A stretch of 8,890 nucleotides of DNA from Pseudorhodobacter antarcticus (lineage in GTDB: Bacteria; Pseudomonadota; Alphaproteobacteria; Rhodobacterales; Rhodobacteraceae): the NCBI GenBank assembly GCA_945861995.1, contig CAMAWZ010000088.1, positions 1 through 8,890 of the forward strand, in the 5' to 3' direction. The notes beneath the pieces were generated by a model that was given only the letters and a program-made list of their open reading frames with translations, was not told where the DNA came from and made no database searches. Both the position numbers and the translations under genes were made by a program. The stretch's first letter is position 1; each line of letters begins with the position of its first letter. This document shows, one piece after another, positions 1-6,624 of the stretch.

Positions 1-27
1 CAGCGGCTTTTGTAAAGTGAGATCAGC

Positions 28-975
28 ATGACCGACCTACGGTCGATTGATATTCCAACGCCAGCCGAACCCAGTTTTGGCGATTTCGTGCAGCTTTTAA
101 AGCCGCGCGTTATGTCTCTGGTGGTGTTTACGGCGCTGGTTGGGCTGCTGGTGGCACCTGTGCAGTTGCACCCGGTTGAGTCGTTTGCCGCGATTTTATT
201 CATTGCGCTGGGGGCAGGGGCCTCGGGCGCGCTGAATATGTGGTGGGATGCGGATATTGACGCAAAGATGCGCCGCACGATGAACCGCCCCGTGCCATCG
301 GGTCGCATTCAAGGCGGCGAGGCGCTGGGCCTTGGCGCCACTTTGTCGGGTATTTCGGTGGTGATGCTGTGGCTTGCCACCAATGCCGTGGCGGCAGCCT
401 TGCTGGCCTTTACGATTTTCTTCTATGCCGTGGTGTATTCGATGTGGTTAAAGCGGCTAACGCCGCAAAACATCGTGATAGGCGGCGCGGCAGGGGCCTT
501 TCCGCCCATGGTGGGCTGGGTTGCGGCGACGGGTAGCGTTTCGGTTGAGGCGTGCCTGATGTTCATGCTGATCTTCATGTGGACACCGCCGCATTTCTGG
601 GCGCTGGCGCTGTTTATGAAGGAAGATTACCATACCGCAGGCGTGCCCATGCTGACTGTAACCCACGGCCGCAAATCGACACGGCTGCATATTTTGGTCT
701 ATACTATTTTGCTTGTGCCTTTCGCACTGTGGCTGGGCTTTACCTCGATCGGGGGGCCGATCTATTTGGCCGTGGCGGTGCTGCTGAACGCAGAGTTTCT
801 GCGCGGCGCATACCGCATTTGGCGGCGCGCAGAAGCGGTGGCCGAGGCAGATAAGTATAAGGTCGAAAAAGCATTCTTCCGCTTTTCGCTGATCTACTTG
901 TTCGCCCATTTCGCGGCCCTTTTGGCCGATGCGGCCCTGCGCGCAGCAGGTATTTCATTGGGATTTGGGTGGTAG
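28..975 (+). CDS. ctaB: Protoheme IX farnesyltransferase (heme O synthase)
   Basis: This integral membrane prenyltransferase of the UbiA family adds a farnesyl group to heme b to make heme O, the precursor of heme A for aa3-type cytochrome oxidase. The 315-residue protein has a short soluble N-terminus, then the family opening LKPRVMSLVVFT (about 24-35). The prenyl-diphosphate/Mg site follows in the form N-X3-D-X3-D (N70, D74, D78) with the adjacent NRPVPSGRI stretch. TPPHFWALAL (186-195) and DYHTAGVPML (200-209) are the heme O synthase signatures that separate it from UbiA and chlorophyll synthases. Hydrophobic segments consistent with about eight to nine spans cover the rest. Length is normal. 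The next gene starts 3 nt after the stop, and ctaG and ctaE follow, which is the usual cta cluster order. The gene upstream lies outside the window. Its own ribosome binding site is weak. Confidence 0.96.
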   Translation: MTDLRSIDIPTPAEPSFGDFVQLLKPRVMSLVVFTALVGLLVAPVQLHPVESFAAILFIALGAGASGALNMWWDADIDAKMRRTMNRPVPSGRIQGGEALGLGATLSGISVVMLWLATNAVAAALLAFTIFFYAVVYSMWLKRLTPQNIVIGGAAGAFPPMVGWVAATGSVSVEACLMFMLIFMWTPPHFWALALFMKEDYHTAGVPMLTVTHGRKSTRLHILVYTILLVPFALWLGFTSIGGPIYLAVAVLLNAEFLRGAYRIWRRAEAVAEADKYKVEKAFFRFSLIYLFAHFAALLADAALRAAGISLGFGW

Positions 976-978
976 ATC

Positions 979-1191
979 ATGGGCCTGCAAGTCGAACATG
1001 AAATCCACCATCGCCGCTGGGGCCGCAATCTGGGCGTTGGGCTGCTCCTGGTAGGGTTTGTGATTTTGGTCATGGCGCTGACTGTGGTCAAAGTGACGCG
1101 CGGCATGGCGCCCCATGCTATGGATGCGCCGGGCGGTTTAGGGTCGACCCAGCTAATTGAGGCCGATCAAAATGCGAAGGTGACACCATGA
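979..1191 (+). CDS. Small single-span CoxF-like protein of the cytochrome oxidase cluster
   Basis: A 70-residue protein sits between ctaB and ctaG, where Rhodobacterales and other alphaproteobacteria often carry a small gene labelled CoxF. Residues 1-17 are rich in His and Arg (H7, H10, H11, R12, R13, R16). A hydrophobic span follows at about 18-38, then a polar tail of about 30 residues. The positive-inside rule suggests a cytoplasmic N-terminus and a periplasmic tail. Just after the span are M43, H46 and M48, a Met/His pattern that could bind copper, but this is only inference. It starts 3 nt after the ctaB stop, with GGGTGG at 967-972 as a weak ribosome binding site, and overlaps ctaG by 4 nt (ATGA). 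That tight coupling on both sides supports a real gene. A role in oxidase assembly is inferred from position; no catalytic motif is visible. Confidence 0.85.
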   Translation: MGLQVEHEIHHRRWGRNLGVGLLLVGFVILVMALTVVKVTRGMAPHAMDAPGGLGSTQLIEADQNAKVTP

Positions 1192-1781
1192 CCCAGACAG
1201 GCAACAACCCCAAAAAAACCGCCGCCGTTTTGGCATTGGTGGCAGCGCTGATGCTATCGCTTAGCTTTGCCGCCGTGCCGTTTTACGATTGGTTCTGCCG
1301 GGTCACTGGTTACGGCGGCACAACGGGTGTGGCAGAAGTGGCCCCCGATGTGATTTTGGATCGTACCGTCAAAGTGCGCTTTGACGCCTCGCGCGAGGCG
1401 GGGATGCCTTGGGAATTCAAGGCCCAGCAAGTTGAGATGACCTTGCGCATTGGCGAAAATGGCCTTGCCTTTTACGAGGCGTATAACCCCACCGACAAAC
1501 CCGTTGCAGGTACCGCCAGCTATAACGTCATGCCAGACCAGGCGGGCCTGTATTTCATCAAAATTCAGTGTTTCTGCTTTACCGAGCAAATCTTGCAACC
1601 GGGCGAGCGGATTGTAATGCCCGTTTCTTTCTTTGTGGATCCCGCCATTATGGATCACGAAGAAGCAAGCCAGATCGAAGAAATCACGCTATCCTATACG
1701 TTCCACCAAACCCCGCTGACGGACGAGCAGGCGGCGCTTTATGCCCCCGCCGCACCCGCGCCCACAAAAACCCTAAACTAA
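1188..1781 (+). CDS. ctaG: Cytochrome c oxidase assembly protein CtaG/Cox11 (CuB insertion)
   Basis: Cox11-family copper chaperone, anchored in the inner membrane with a periplasmic domain, that delivers copper to the CuB site of oxidase subunit I. The 197-residue protein has one N-terminal span (about 11-31), followed at once by PFYDWFCRVTGYGGT with the conserved C37. The immunoglobulin-like periplasmic domain carries the hallmark copper motif CFCF at 128-131, within KIQCFCFTEQ, then the conserved LQPGERIVMPVSFFVDP (137-152). The C-terminal tail is Ala/Pro-rich and probably disordered. The ATG overlaps the stop of the preceding small gene, and GAAGG at 1176-1180 sits 7 nt upstream of the start. 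ctaE begins 18 nt downstream. This is Cox11-type CtaG, not the unrelated Bacillus caa3 CtaG. Confidence 0.96.
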   Translation: MTQTGNNPKKTAAVLALVAALMLSLSFAAVPFYDWFCRVTGYGGTTGVAEVAPDVILDRTVKVRFDASREAGMPWEFKAQQVEMTLRIGENGLAFYEAYNPTDKPVAGTASYNVMPDQAGLYFIKIQCFCFTEQILQPGERIVMPVSFFVDPAIMDHEEASQIEEITLSYTFHQTPLTDEQAALYAPAAPAPTKTLN

Positions 1782-1785
1782 GACC

Positions 1786-1793
1786 AAAGGGAG
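1786..1793 (+). promoter_or_regulatory. Strong ribosome binding site of ctaE
   Basis: AAAGGGAG lies 6 nt before the ATG at 1800 and within the 18-nt gap after ctaG. It is the best Shine-Dalgarno match in the cta cluster. This fits the need for more of the structural subunit CtaE than of the assembly factors encoded upstream (inference). Confidence 0.75.
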
Positions 1794-1799
1794 ACGACC

Positions 1800-2600
1800 A
1801 TGGCCAACGCCAAGAACCACGATTACCACATTCTGCCCCCCTCGATCTGGCCTTTGTTTGGCGCAGTCTCGGCCTTTTTCATGCTATTTGGCGCGGTGCT
1901 TTGGATGCACGACAATGGGCCTTGGATGGGGCTGATCGGCTTTGCCGGCGTTTTGTACACCATGTATGCGTGGTGGTCAGAAGTGGTGGCGGAATCGCGC
2001 GTGGGCGATCATACACCCGTGGTGCGCATTGGCCTGCGCTATGGCGTGATCATGTTTATCATGTCTGAAGTGATGTTCTTTGCGGCATGGTTCTGGTCGT
2101 TCTTCAAACACGCCATGTATCCGATGGAAACCTACGAAGGCACGGCCTATATCAAGCCCGAGATTATCCCTGTGGACGCATGGCATTTGCCACTGATGAA
2201 CACGCTGATTTTGCTGCTGTCGGGCTGCGCGGTGACATGGGCGCACCATGCATTGGTGCACGAAAACAACCGCCGTGATCTGATCAACGGCCTTGCCATC
2301 GCCATCGTCTTGGGCGCTGCCTTTACAGCCCTGCAAATCTACGAATATGCACATCTTGTGGCCGAAGGCTGGTCATTCTCCGGCGAGATTTTCTTTGCCA
2401 ACTTCTACATGGCCACAGGGTTCCACGGCTTTCATGTGCTGATCGGGACGATCTTTTTGACTGTCTGTCTGATCCGCGCGATCAAGGGCGATTTCACGCC
2501 AGAACGCCATGTAGGCTTTGAAGCCGCCGCTTGGTATTGGCATTTTGTGGACGTGGTCTGGCTGTTCTTGTTCGCCGCCGTTTACGTCTGGGGCCAATAA
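1800..2600 (+). CDS. ctaE: Cytochrome c oxidase subunit III
   Basis: COX3-family subunit of the aa3-type oxidase. It has no metal centres; it binds lipid, stabilises subunit I and supports proton uptake so that the enzyme does not inactivate during turnover. The 266-residue protein has seven likely spans (about 17-36, 42-60, 79-104, 130-150, 163-185, 200-224, 245-264). Signatures are SEVMFFAAWFWSFFKH (89-104) with the conserved membrane glutamate E90, HLPLMNTLILLLSG (129-142), ATGFHGFHVLIGT (205-217) and FEAAAWYWHFVDVVWLFLF (240-258). Length is standard. It follows ctaG by 18 nt behind a strong ribosome binding site and is followed 20 nt later by a terminator-like hairpin, so it probably ends the first transcription segment. 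The codons for the final Gly-Gln and stop lie inside a sequence repeated upstream of surf1. Confidence 0.97.
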   Translation: MANAKNHDYHILPPSIWPLFGAVSAFFMLFGAVLWMHDNGPWMGLIGFAGVLYTMYAWWSEVVAESRVGDHTPVVRIGLRYGVIMFIMSEVMFFAAWFWSFFKHAMYPMETYEGTAYIKPEIIPVDAWHLPLMNTLILLLSGCAVTWAHHALVHENNRRDLINGLAIAIVLGAAFTALQIYEYAHLVAEGWSFSGEIFFANFYMATGFHGFHVLIGTIFLTVCLIRAIKGDFTPERHVGFEAAAWYWHFVDVVWLFLFAAVYVWGQ

Positions 2601-2620
2601 AACCTTTGAACTTCTTCAGG

Positions 2621-2647
2621 CGCGGGCCAGAATTGGCCCGCGTTTTT
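2621..2647 (+). terminator. Intrinsic terminator-like hairpin between ctaE and surf1
   Basis: A perfect 9-bp GC-rich stem (2621-2629 with 2634-2642), a 4-nt GAAT loop and five T residues (2643-2647) form the clearest rho-independent terminator in the window. It begins 20 nt after the ctaE stop. Its T-tract ends only 16 nt before the SURF1 start codon, so the surf1-thrC block is reached by read-through or from a promoter inside ctaE. The stem is a visible fact; termination efficiency is not known. Confidence 0.8.
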
Positions 2648-2652
2648 GCTTT

Positions 2653-2656
2653 GGGG
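2653..2656 (+). promoter_or_regulatory. Ribosome binding site that sets the surf1 start
   Basis: GGGG lies 7 nt upstream of the ATG at 2664 and supports that start over an in-frame TTG at 2646, which falls inside the terminator T-tract and has no usable ribosome binding site. This GGGG is also within the 8-nt segment that can pair with the terminator 3' arm. Confidence 0.6.
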
Positions 2657-2663
2657 CCAATCC

Positions 2664-3344
2664 ATGCGCCGATATATCTTTCCGATCCTTCTGGGGCTTG
2701 TGGGCATTGGTGTGCTGCTGTCGCTGGGCATATGGCAGGTGCAGCGGATGCAGTGGAAGGCAGCAATTCTCGCCGATATCAATGCGCGGCTGATGGGCGC
2801 GGCGCAGGCCCTGCCCGCCGCGCCCAACCCCGCCGATGACAAATACCGCCCCGTTTTTGCGCAAGGGCGCTTTACCGGCGAGCGGCTTTTTGTCATTTCG
2901 GGCATGGCAGATGTGGGCGGCGGCGTGCAGGTGATTGCCGTGCTGCAAACCGATGATGATCGCCGCATCATGGTGGATCGCGGTTTTCTGCCCGATCAGG
3001 ATAAGGCCAAGTTGTTGACTGTGACGGCTGCCAAGATCGACGGCAATCTGCATTGGCCAGACGAAACCACCCCCTACACCCCCCCGCCCGATGCGAAAAC
3101 GGGCCTGTGGTTTGCCCGCGATGTGGCTGGCATGGCGGCACAACTGGGCACCGAAGCCCTGCTAATTGTGGCGCGCGCGGATACTGGGGATGGGATTATT
3201 CCGCGCCCTGTGGACAGCAGCACGATCCCCAACGATCATTGGGGTTATGCTATAACATGGTTCCTGCTGGCGGCCACGTGGGCGGTGATGACAGTGGCGT
3301 TGATCTGGCGTATACGCAGCGGCGCAAGTAAGGGGCGGGCATAA
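2664..3344 (+). CDS. SURF1-family cytochrome oxidase assembly protein
   Basis: SURF1 (Shy1) family membrane protein, which in alphaproteobacteria helps assemble the heme a3/CuB centre of aa3-type oxidase, probably by handling heme A. With the ATG at 2664 it has 226 residues. The layout is typical: N-terminal span (about 5-22), a large periplasmic domain and a C-terminal span (about 195-215). Signatures are LGIWQVQRMQWK (21-32), KYRPVFAQGRF (60-70), DRGFLP (105-110) and the terminal PNDHWGYAITWFLLA (189-203) with its conserved His and Tyr. It follows ctaE across a terminator hairpin, and its stop overlaps the thrC start by one base (TAATG). Its position after ctaE agrees with the family role. 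An upstream in-frame TTG would add six residues but is unlikely. Confidence 0.93.
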   Translation: MRRYIFPILLGLVGIGVLLSLGIWQVQRMQWKAAILADINARLMGAAQALPAAPNPADDKYRPVFAQGRFTGERLFVISGMADVGGGVQVIAVLQTDDDRRIMVDRGFLPDQDKAKLLTVTAAKIDGNLHWPDETTPYTPPPDAKTGLWFARDVAGMAAQLGTEALLIVARADTGDGIIPRPVDSSTIPNDHWGYAITWFLLAATWAVMTVALIWRIRSGASKGRA

Positions 3345-4732
3345 TGCGCTATATTTCCACGCGGGGTGCGGCCCCGATTCTGACATTTGAACAGGCGATG
3401 ATGACGGGCCTTGCCCGCGATGGCGGGCTGTATCTGCCCGAAACCATCCCGCAGCTGACCACAGCGCAAATCGCCGCGCTGGCAGGGGCAAGCTATGAAG
3501 ATACCGCCTTTGCCGTGATGCGCCCCTACCTCGGTGATGCGTTTACGGATGCCGAGTTTAAGGGCCTGATCGCCGCCGCCTACAAAGGTTTTGGCCACGC
3601 TGCCCGCGCGCCAATGGTGCAACTGGGCGCGAACCATTTCTTGCTGGAATTGTTCCACGGCCCCACGCTGGCGTTTAAAGATTTTGCCATGCAGTTGATT
3701 GGCCAGATGATGCAGGCATCCTTGGCCAAATCGGGGCAGCGTATTACTATTGTGGGGGCGACCTCGGGCGATACGGGATCAGCCGCGATGGAGGCGTTTC
3801 GCGGGCTGGCCAATGTGGATTTGTTCATTTTGTATCCACATGGCCGCGTATCCGATGTGCAGCGCCGCCAAATGACCACGCCTGTTGAGGCAAACGTTCA
3901 CGCCCTTGCGATGGACGGCGACTTTGATGATGCCCAAGCCCGCGTCAAAGATATGTTCAATGATTTCGCATTTCGCGACGGCGTGCGCCTTGCGGGGGTC
4001 AACAGCATCAACTGGGCGCGCGTGCTGGCGCAAGTAGTCTATTATTTCTATGCCGCGGTCAGCCTTGGCGCGCCGCATAGGCCCGTGTCCTTTACCGTGC
4101 CGACAGGGAATTTCGGCGATATTTTTGCGGGCTACATCGCCCGCCAAATGGGCCTGCCGATTGAAAAGCTGGTCATTGCCACCAACCAAAATGACATTTT
4201 GGATCGCGCGATAAAATCGGGCGGCTATCACGGCACGGGGGTGCGCCCCTCGATCAGCCCATCGATGGATATTCAAGTCTCGTCCAATTTTGAACGCGCG
4301 CTGTACTATGCCTATGGCGCGGATGGGGCTGCGATTGCGGCGCTGATGGATGAGTTAAAAACCACAGGCGGGTTTGCCATTTCAGTGGGTGCGCTGGAAC
4401 GCTTGCGCGATACGTTCGCATCGGGCGCGTGCAGCGAAGATCAGACTTTGGCCACGATCCAAAACAGCTTTGCCACCACGGGCGAGGTGCTGTGCCCTCA
4501 TTCCGCCGTAGGCGTGCATGTGGCGATGGACCATCAGGGAAGCGTCCCGATGATTACGCTGGCCACAGCGCATCCCGCCAAGTTTCCCGATGCGGTGCAG
4601 CGCGCTATTGATGTGCGCCCCGCACTGCCAACCCGCATGGGCGACTTGTTTGATCGCCCCGAACGTATGACCCGCGTGCCAAACGATTTGGCCGCGCTGC
4701 AATCGCTTATCCGTGAAAGGATCGCCCGTTGA
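3344..4732 (+). CDS. thrC: Threonine synthase
   Basis: PLP-dependent lyase that converts O-phospho-L-homoserine and water to L-threonine and phosphate, the last step of threonine synthesis in the cytosol. The 462-residue length and N-terminus (MRYISTRG, then LARDGGLYLPE at 23-32) fit the longer ThrC class found in proteobacteria and yeast. The PLP lysine is K112 in HGPTLAFKDFAMQ (105-117). The phosphate-contacting SGDTG loop is at 141-145, RRQMTT (174-179) follows, and the cofactor-phosphate PTGNFGD loop is at 253-259. AAGGGG at 3330-3335 is a good ribosome binding site 8 nt before the ATG, and the start overlaps the SURF1 stop by one base. No threonine leader peptide or attenuator is seen upstream. 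The next gene overlaps its stop (TTGA). Confidence 0.97.
   Translation: MRYISTRGAAPILTFEQAMMTGLARDGGLYLPETIPQLTTAQIAALAGASYEDTAFAVMRPYLGDAFTDAEFKGLIAAAYKGFGHAARAPMVQLGANHFLLELFHGPTLAFKDFAMQLIGQMMQASLAKSGQRITIVGATSGDTGSAAMEAFRGLANVDLFILYPHGRVSDVQRRQMTTPVEANVHALAMDGDFDDAQARVKDMFNDFAFRDGVRLAGVNSINWARVLAQVVYYFYAAVSLGAPHRPVSFTVPTGNFGDIFAGYIARQMGLPIEKLVIATNQNDILDRAIKSGGYHGTGVRPSISPSMDIQVSSNFERALYYAYGADGAAIAALMDELKTTGGFAISVGALERLRDTFASGACSEDQTLATIQNSFATTGEVLCPHSAVGVHVAMDHQGSVPMITLATAHPAKFPDAVQRAIDVRPALPTRMGDLFDRPERMTRVPNDLAALQSLIRERIAR
4715..4731 (+). promoter_or_regulatory. Ribosome binding site and TTG start of the M16 peptidase
   Basis: GAAAGG at 4715-4720 lies 8 nt before a TTG at 4729 that overlaps the thrC stop (TTGA). 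No in-frame ATG exists before the conserved TLPNGFR segment, so a TTG start must be used. A second in-frame TTG at 4735 would shorten the protein by two residues and is spaced less well. Confidence 0.6.
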
Positions 4733-6000
4733 TCTTGCCTAATGCCACGCGCCTAACCACCCTGCCCAATGGCTTTCGCATTGTGACCGAAACCATGCCT
4801 GGGTTGAAATCTGCCTCGGTTGGGGTGTGGGTGATGGCGGGCGGGCGGCACGAAACGGCATCGCAAAACGGTATTGCGCATTTTCTGGAACATATGGCCT
4901 TTAAGGGCACCACGCGCCGCACATCCCTGCAAATTGCCGAAGAAATCGAAGATGTTGGCGGTTACATCAATGCCTACACCTCGCGCGAGATGACAGCCTA
5001 TTATGCCCGTGTGTTGCAGGCGGACGTGGGCCTTGCGCTGGATGTGATTGGCGATATCGTGCTGGATCCCGCCTTTGCCCCGGCGGAAATTGAGGTCGAG
5101 CGCGGCGTGATTTTGCAGGAAATCGGCCAGTCACTGGACACGCCCGACGATATCATTTTCGATTGGCTGCAAGAGGTGTCCTACCCCGATCAATCCTTTG
5201 GCCGCACGATTTTGGGGCCAGAAGAACGGGTGTCCAATTTCAGCCGCGATGATTTGCAAGGGTTTATCAAAGCCCATTACGGCCCCGCGCAGATGATCTT
5301 GTCTGCGGCAGGCGCAGTGGATCATGATGAAATAGTAGCCCAAACAATCGCGCTGTTTGGCCATTTGCCTGCCATTCCAGCGGCCAGTTTCCAGCCCGCG
5401 AAATTCACAGGCGCAATGCGCCGCGAGGTGAAAAAGCTGGAACAAGTGCATTTCGCGATGGCTTTTGATGCGCCCAGCTATCGCCACCCCGATGTGCATA
5501 CCGCGCAGATTTACGCCACCGTGATGGGCGGGGGCATGTCTTCGCGCCTGTTCCAGAAAATTCGCGAAGAACGGGGCCTGTGCTATTCAATCTTTACCCA
5601 ATCGGGCGCCTATGAGGACGCGGGCCAGATCACGCTGTATGCAGGCACTTCGGCTGCTGATATTGGCGATCTGATGAACCTATGCGCCGACGAATTAAAG
5701 CGCGCGGCCGATGACATCAGTTCGGCCGAATTGGCGCGTGCGCGCGCCCAAATCAAGGCAGGGATGCTGATGGGGCTGGAAAGCCCATCGTCGCGTGCCG
5801 AGCGTATTGCGCGTTTGTTGGCAATCTATGGCCGTGTGCCAGATATTGACGAATCTGTTGCCAAAATCGATGCCGTCAGCTTGGATGATTTGCGCCGCTA
5901 TGCGGGCGAGGTACCAGCGGCAGATCAGGCTTTGGCGCTGTATGGCCCTGTGTCAAAGGCGCCAGATTTGGATGCTATGCGTGCACGCTTGGCAGCCTAA
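4729..6000 (+). CDS. M16-family zinc metallopeptidase (processing-peptidase beta-like)
   Basis: Pitrilysin/mitochondrial-processing-peptidase family (M16B) enzyme, probably soluble and dimeric, cleaving peptides or presequence-like substrates; the natural substrate is not evident. The 423-residue protein shows the two-lobed arrangement. The N-terminal lobe has TLPNGFRIV (11-19) and the inverted zinc motif HFLEH (H51, E54, H55) in NGIAHFLEHMAFKGT, with the distal ligand E131 in ERGVILQEIGQS, exactly 76 residues after H55, so the active site is complete. GRTILG (158-163) follows. The C-terminal lobe has GGGMSSRLFQKIREERGLCYSI (267-288) with the R282/Y286 pair used for substrate binding. No signal peptide is seen. 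Its start overlaps thrC and its stop overlaps the GNAT gene. There is no second, catalytically dead M16 partner nearby. Placement after thrC is common in Rhodobacteraceae from memory. Confidence 0.94.
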   Translation: MILPNATRLTTLPNGFRIVTETMPGLKSASVGVWVMAGGRHETASQNGIAHFLEHMAFKGTTRRTSLQIAEEIEDVGGYINAYTSREMTAYYARVLQADVGLALDVIGDIVLDPAFAPAEIEVERGVILQEIGQSLDTPDDIIFDWLQEVSYPDQSFGRTILGPEERVSNFSRDDLQGFIKAHYGPAQMILSAAGAVDHDEIVAQTIALFGHLPAIPAASFQPAKFTGAMRREVKKLEQVHFAMAFDAPSYRHPDVHTAQIYATVMGGGMSSRLFQKIREERGLCYSIFTQSGAYEDAGQITLYAGTSAADIGDLMNLCADELKRAADDISSAELARARAQIKAGMLMGLESPSSRAERIARLLAIYGRVPDIDESVAKIDAVSLDDLRRYAGEVPAADQALALYGPVSKAPDLDAMRARLAA

Positions 6001-6578
6001 TGTTTCGCCGCCGCCCTATTTTAAACACCGAAAGGCTGGTGCTGCGCCTGCCGCAGCACAGTGATTTTCGCGCATGGACGCAGGAACGGCTTGCCTCAAC
6101 CGCCCACCTGACCCCGTGGGAGCCGACATGGAGCGGGGATCACCTTTCCCGCCGCGCCTTTACCGCGCGCGTGGCTTGGGCCGCCAAGGCCGAGGCGCAG
6201 GGAACGGCAGTGCCGCTGTTTATCTTTCGCCGCGCCGATAATGCACTGCTGGGGGCGATCACCCTGGATAATATCCGCCGCGGCCCTGCCCAAGCGGGCA
6301 CGATTGGCTATTGGATCGGCGCGCGCCATGCGCGCCAAGGTTATATGCGCGAATCCGTGCAGGCGCTGTGCCATTTCGCCTTTACCAAGCTAGACCTTTC
6401 GCGGCTGGAAAGCGCCTGTTTGCCTGAAAATGCGGCCTCGCGCGGGGTTCTGGAACAGTGCGGGTTCAAATATGAAGGCGTAGCGCAATCTTATCTACAA
6501 ATTGACGGGCGCTGGCGCAACCATGTGCTATACGCAAACCTTCGGGGCGATCGGCGCGGGCGCACGGATGTGGGGTAA
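6000..6578 (+). CDS. GNAT acetyltransferase, RimJ/RimL type
   Basis: GNAT-fold N-acetyltransferase (192 residues) of the Acetyltransf_3 type, which includes the ribosomal-protein N-terminal acetyltransferases RimJ and RimL; the real acceptor cannot be told from sequence. It opens with ILNTERLVLRLPQHSDF (7-23), typical of RimJ/RimL proteins. Motif A is GYWIGARHARQGYMRESVQAL (103-123), with RQGYM standing in for the usual acetyl-CoA-binding R/Q-x-x-G-x-G/A-like loop. Motif B is ENAASRGVLEQCGFKYEG (143-160). The last dozen residues are basic and hydrophilic and lie outside the fold. The ATG overlaps the peptidase stop by one base (TAATG) with no clear ribosome binding site, so translation probably depends on coupling. 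It is the last gene of the overlapping surf1-thrC block. Confidence 0.9.
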   Translation: MFRRRPILNTERLVLRLPQHSDFRAWTQERLASTAHLTPWEPTWSGDHLSRRAFTARVAWAAKAEAQGTAVPLFIFRRADNALLGAITLDNIRRGPAQAGTIGYWIGARHARQGYMRESVQALCHFAFTKLDLSRLESACLPENAASRGVLEQCGFKYEGVAQSYLQIDGRWRNHVLYANLRGDRRGRTDVG

Positions 6579-6624
6579 GCCCCTGCAACGGCGCGCTTTG
6601 GGGGCCGCCCCTTGAGGTAAATTT

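Larger units (their letters stand above)
2589..2661 (+). promoter_or_regulatory. Candidate alternative-pairing leader (possible RNA switch) for surf1
   Basis: TGGGGCCAAT occurs as a 10-nt direct repeat at 2589-2598, across the ctaE stop codon, and at 2652-2661, covering the surf1 ribosome binding site. The segment ATTGGCCC at 2632-2639, which contains most of the terminator 3' arm, is perfectly complementary over 8 nt to both copies (2591-2598 and 2654-2661). Three exclusive folds are therefore possible: terminator, antiterminator, or a hairpin hiding the surf1 ribosome binding site. The pairing is read directly from sequence; a regulatory function is inference. The compact terminator should be the most stable of the three. 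Confidence 0.3.

Noticed and set aside
1..27. Possible C-terminal tail of the upstream gene (for example ctaC) ending at TAA 13-15 or TGA 18-20
   Set aside because: Too few codons to choose a frame; the readings give only a few residues with no recognisable motif.
2646..2663. Upstream TTG start for SURF1 adding six residues
   Set aside because: The codon is part of the terminator T-tract, lacks a ribosome binding site, and the ATG at 2664 has GGGG at correct spacing and gives the usual N-terminus.
2616..3143. Open frame of 175 codons on the - strand over surf1
   Set aside because: Antisense to a clear SURF1 gene, with no recognisable family and no ribosome binding site; a composition artefact.
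3779..4276. Open frame of 165 codons on the - strand inside thrC
   Set aside because: It lies opposite a well-conserved gene, its protein is rich in His/Arg/Ala as expected of antisense shadow frames in GC-rich DNA, and it has no domain.
6572..6611. GC palindromes between the GNAT and DUF1697 genes as a terminator
   Set aside because: Stems are only 4 bp, one includes the stop codon, and no T-tract follows on the + strand.
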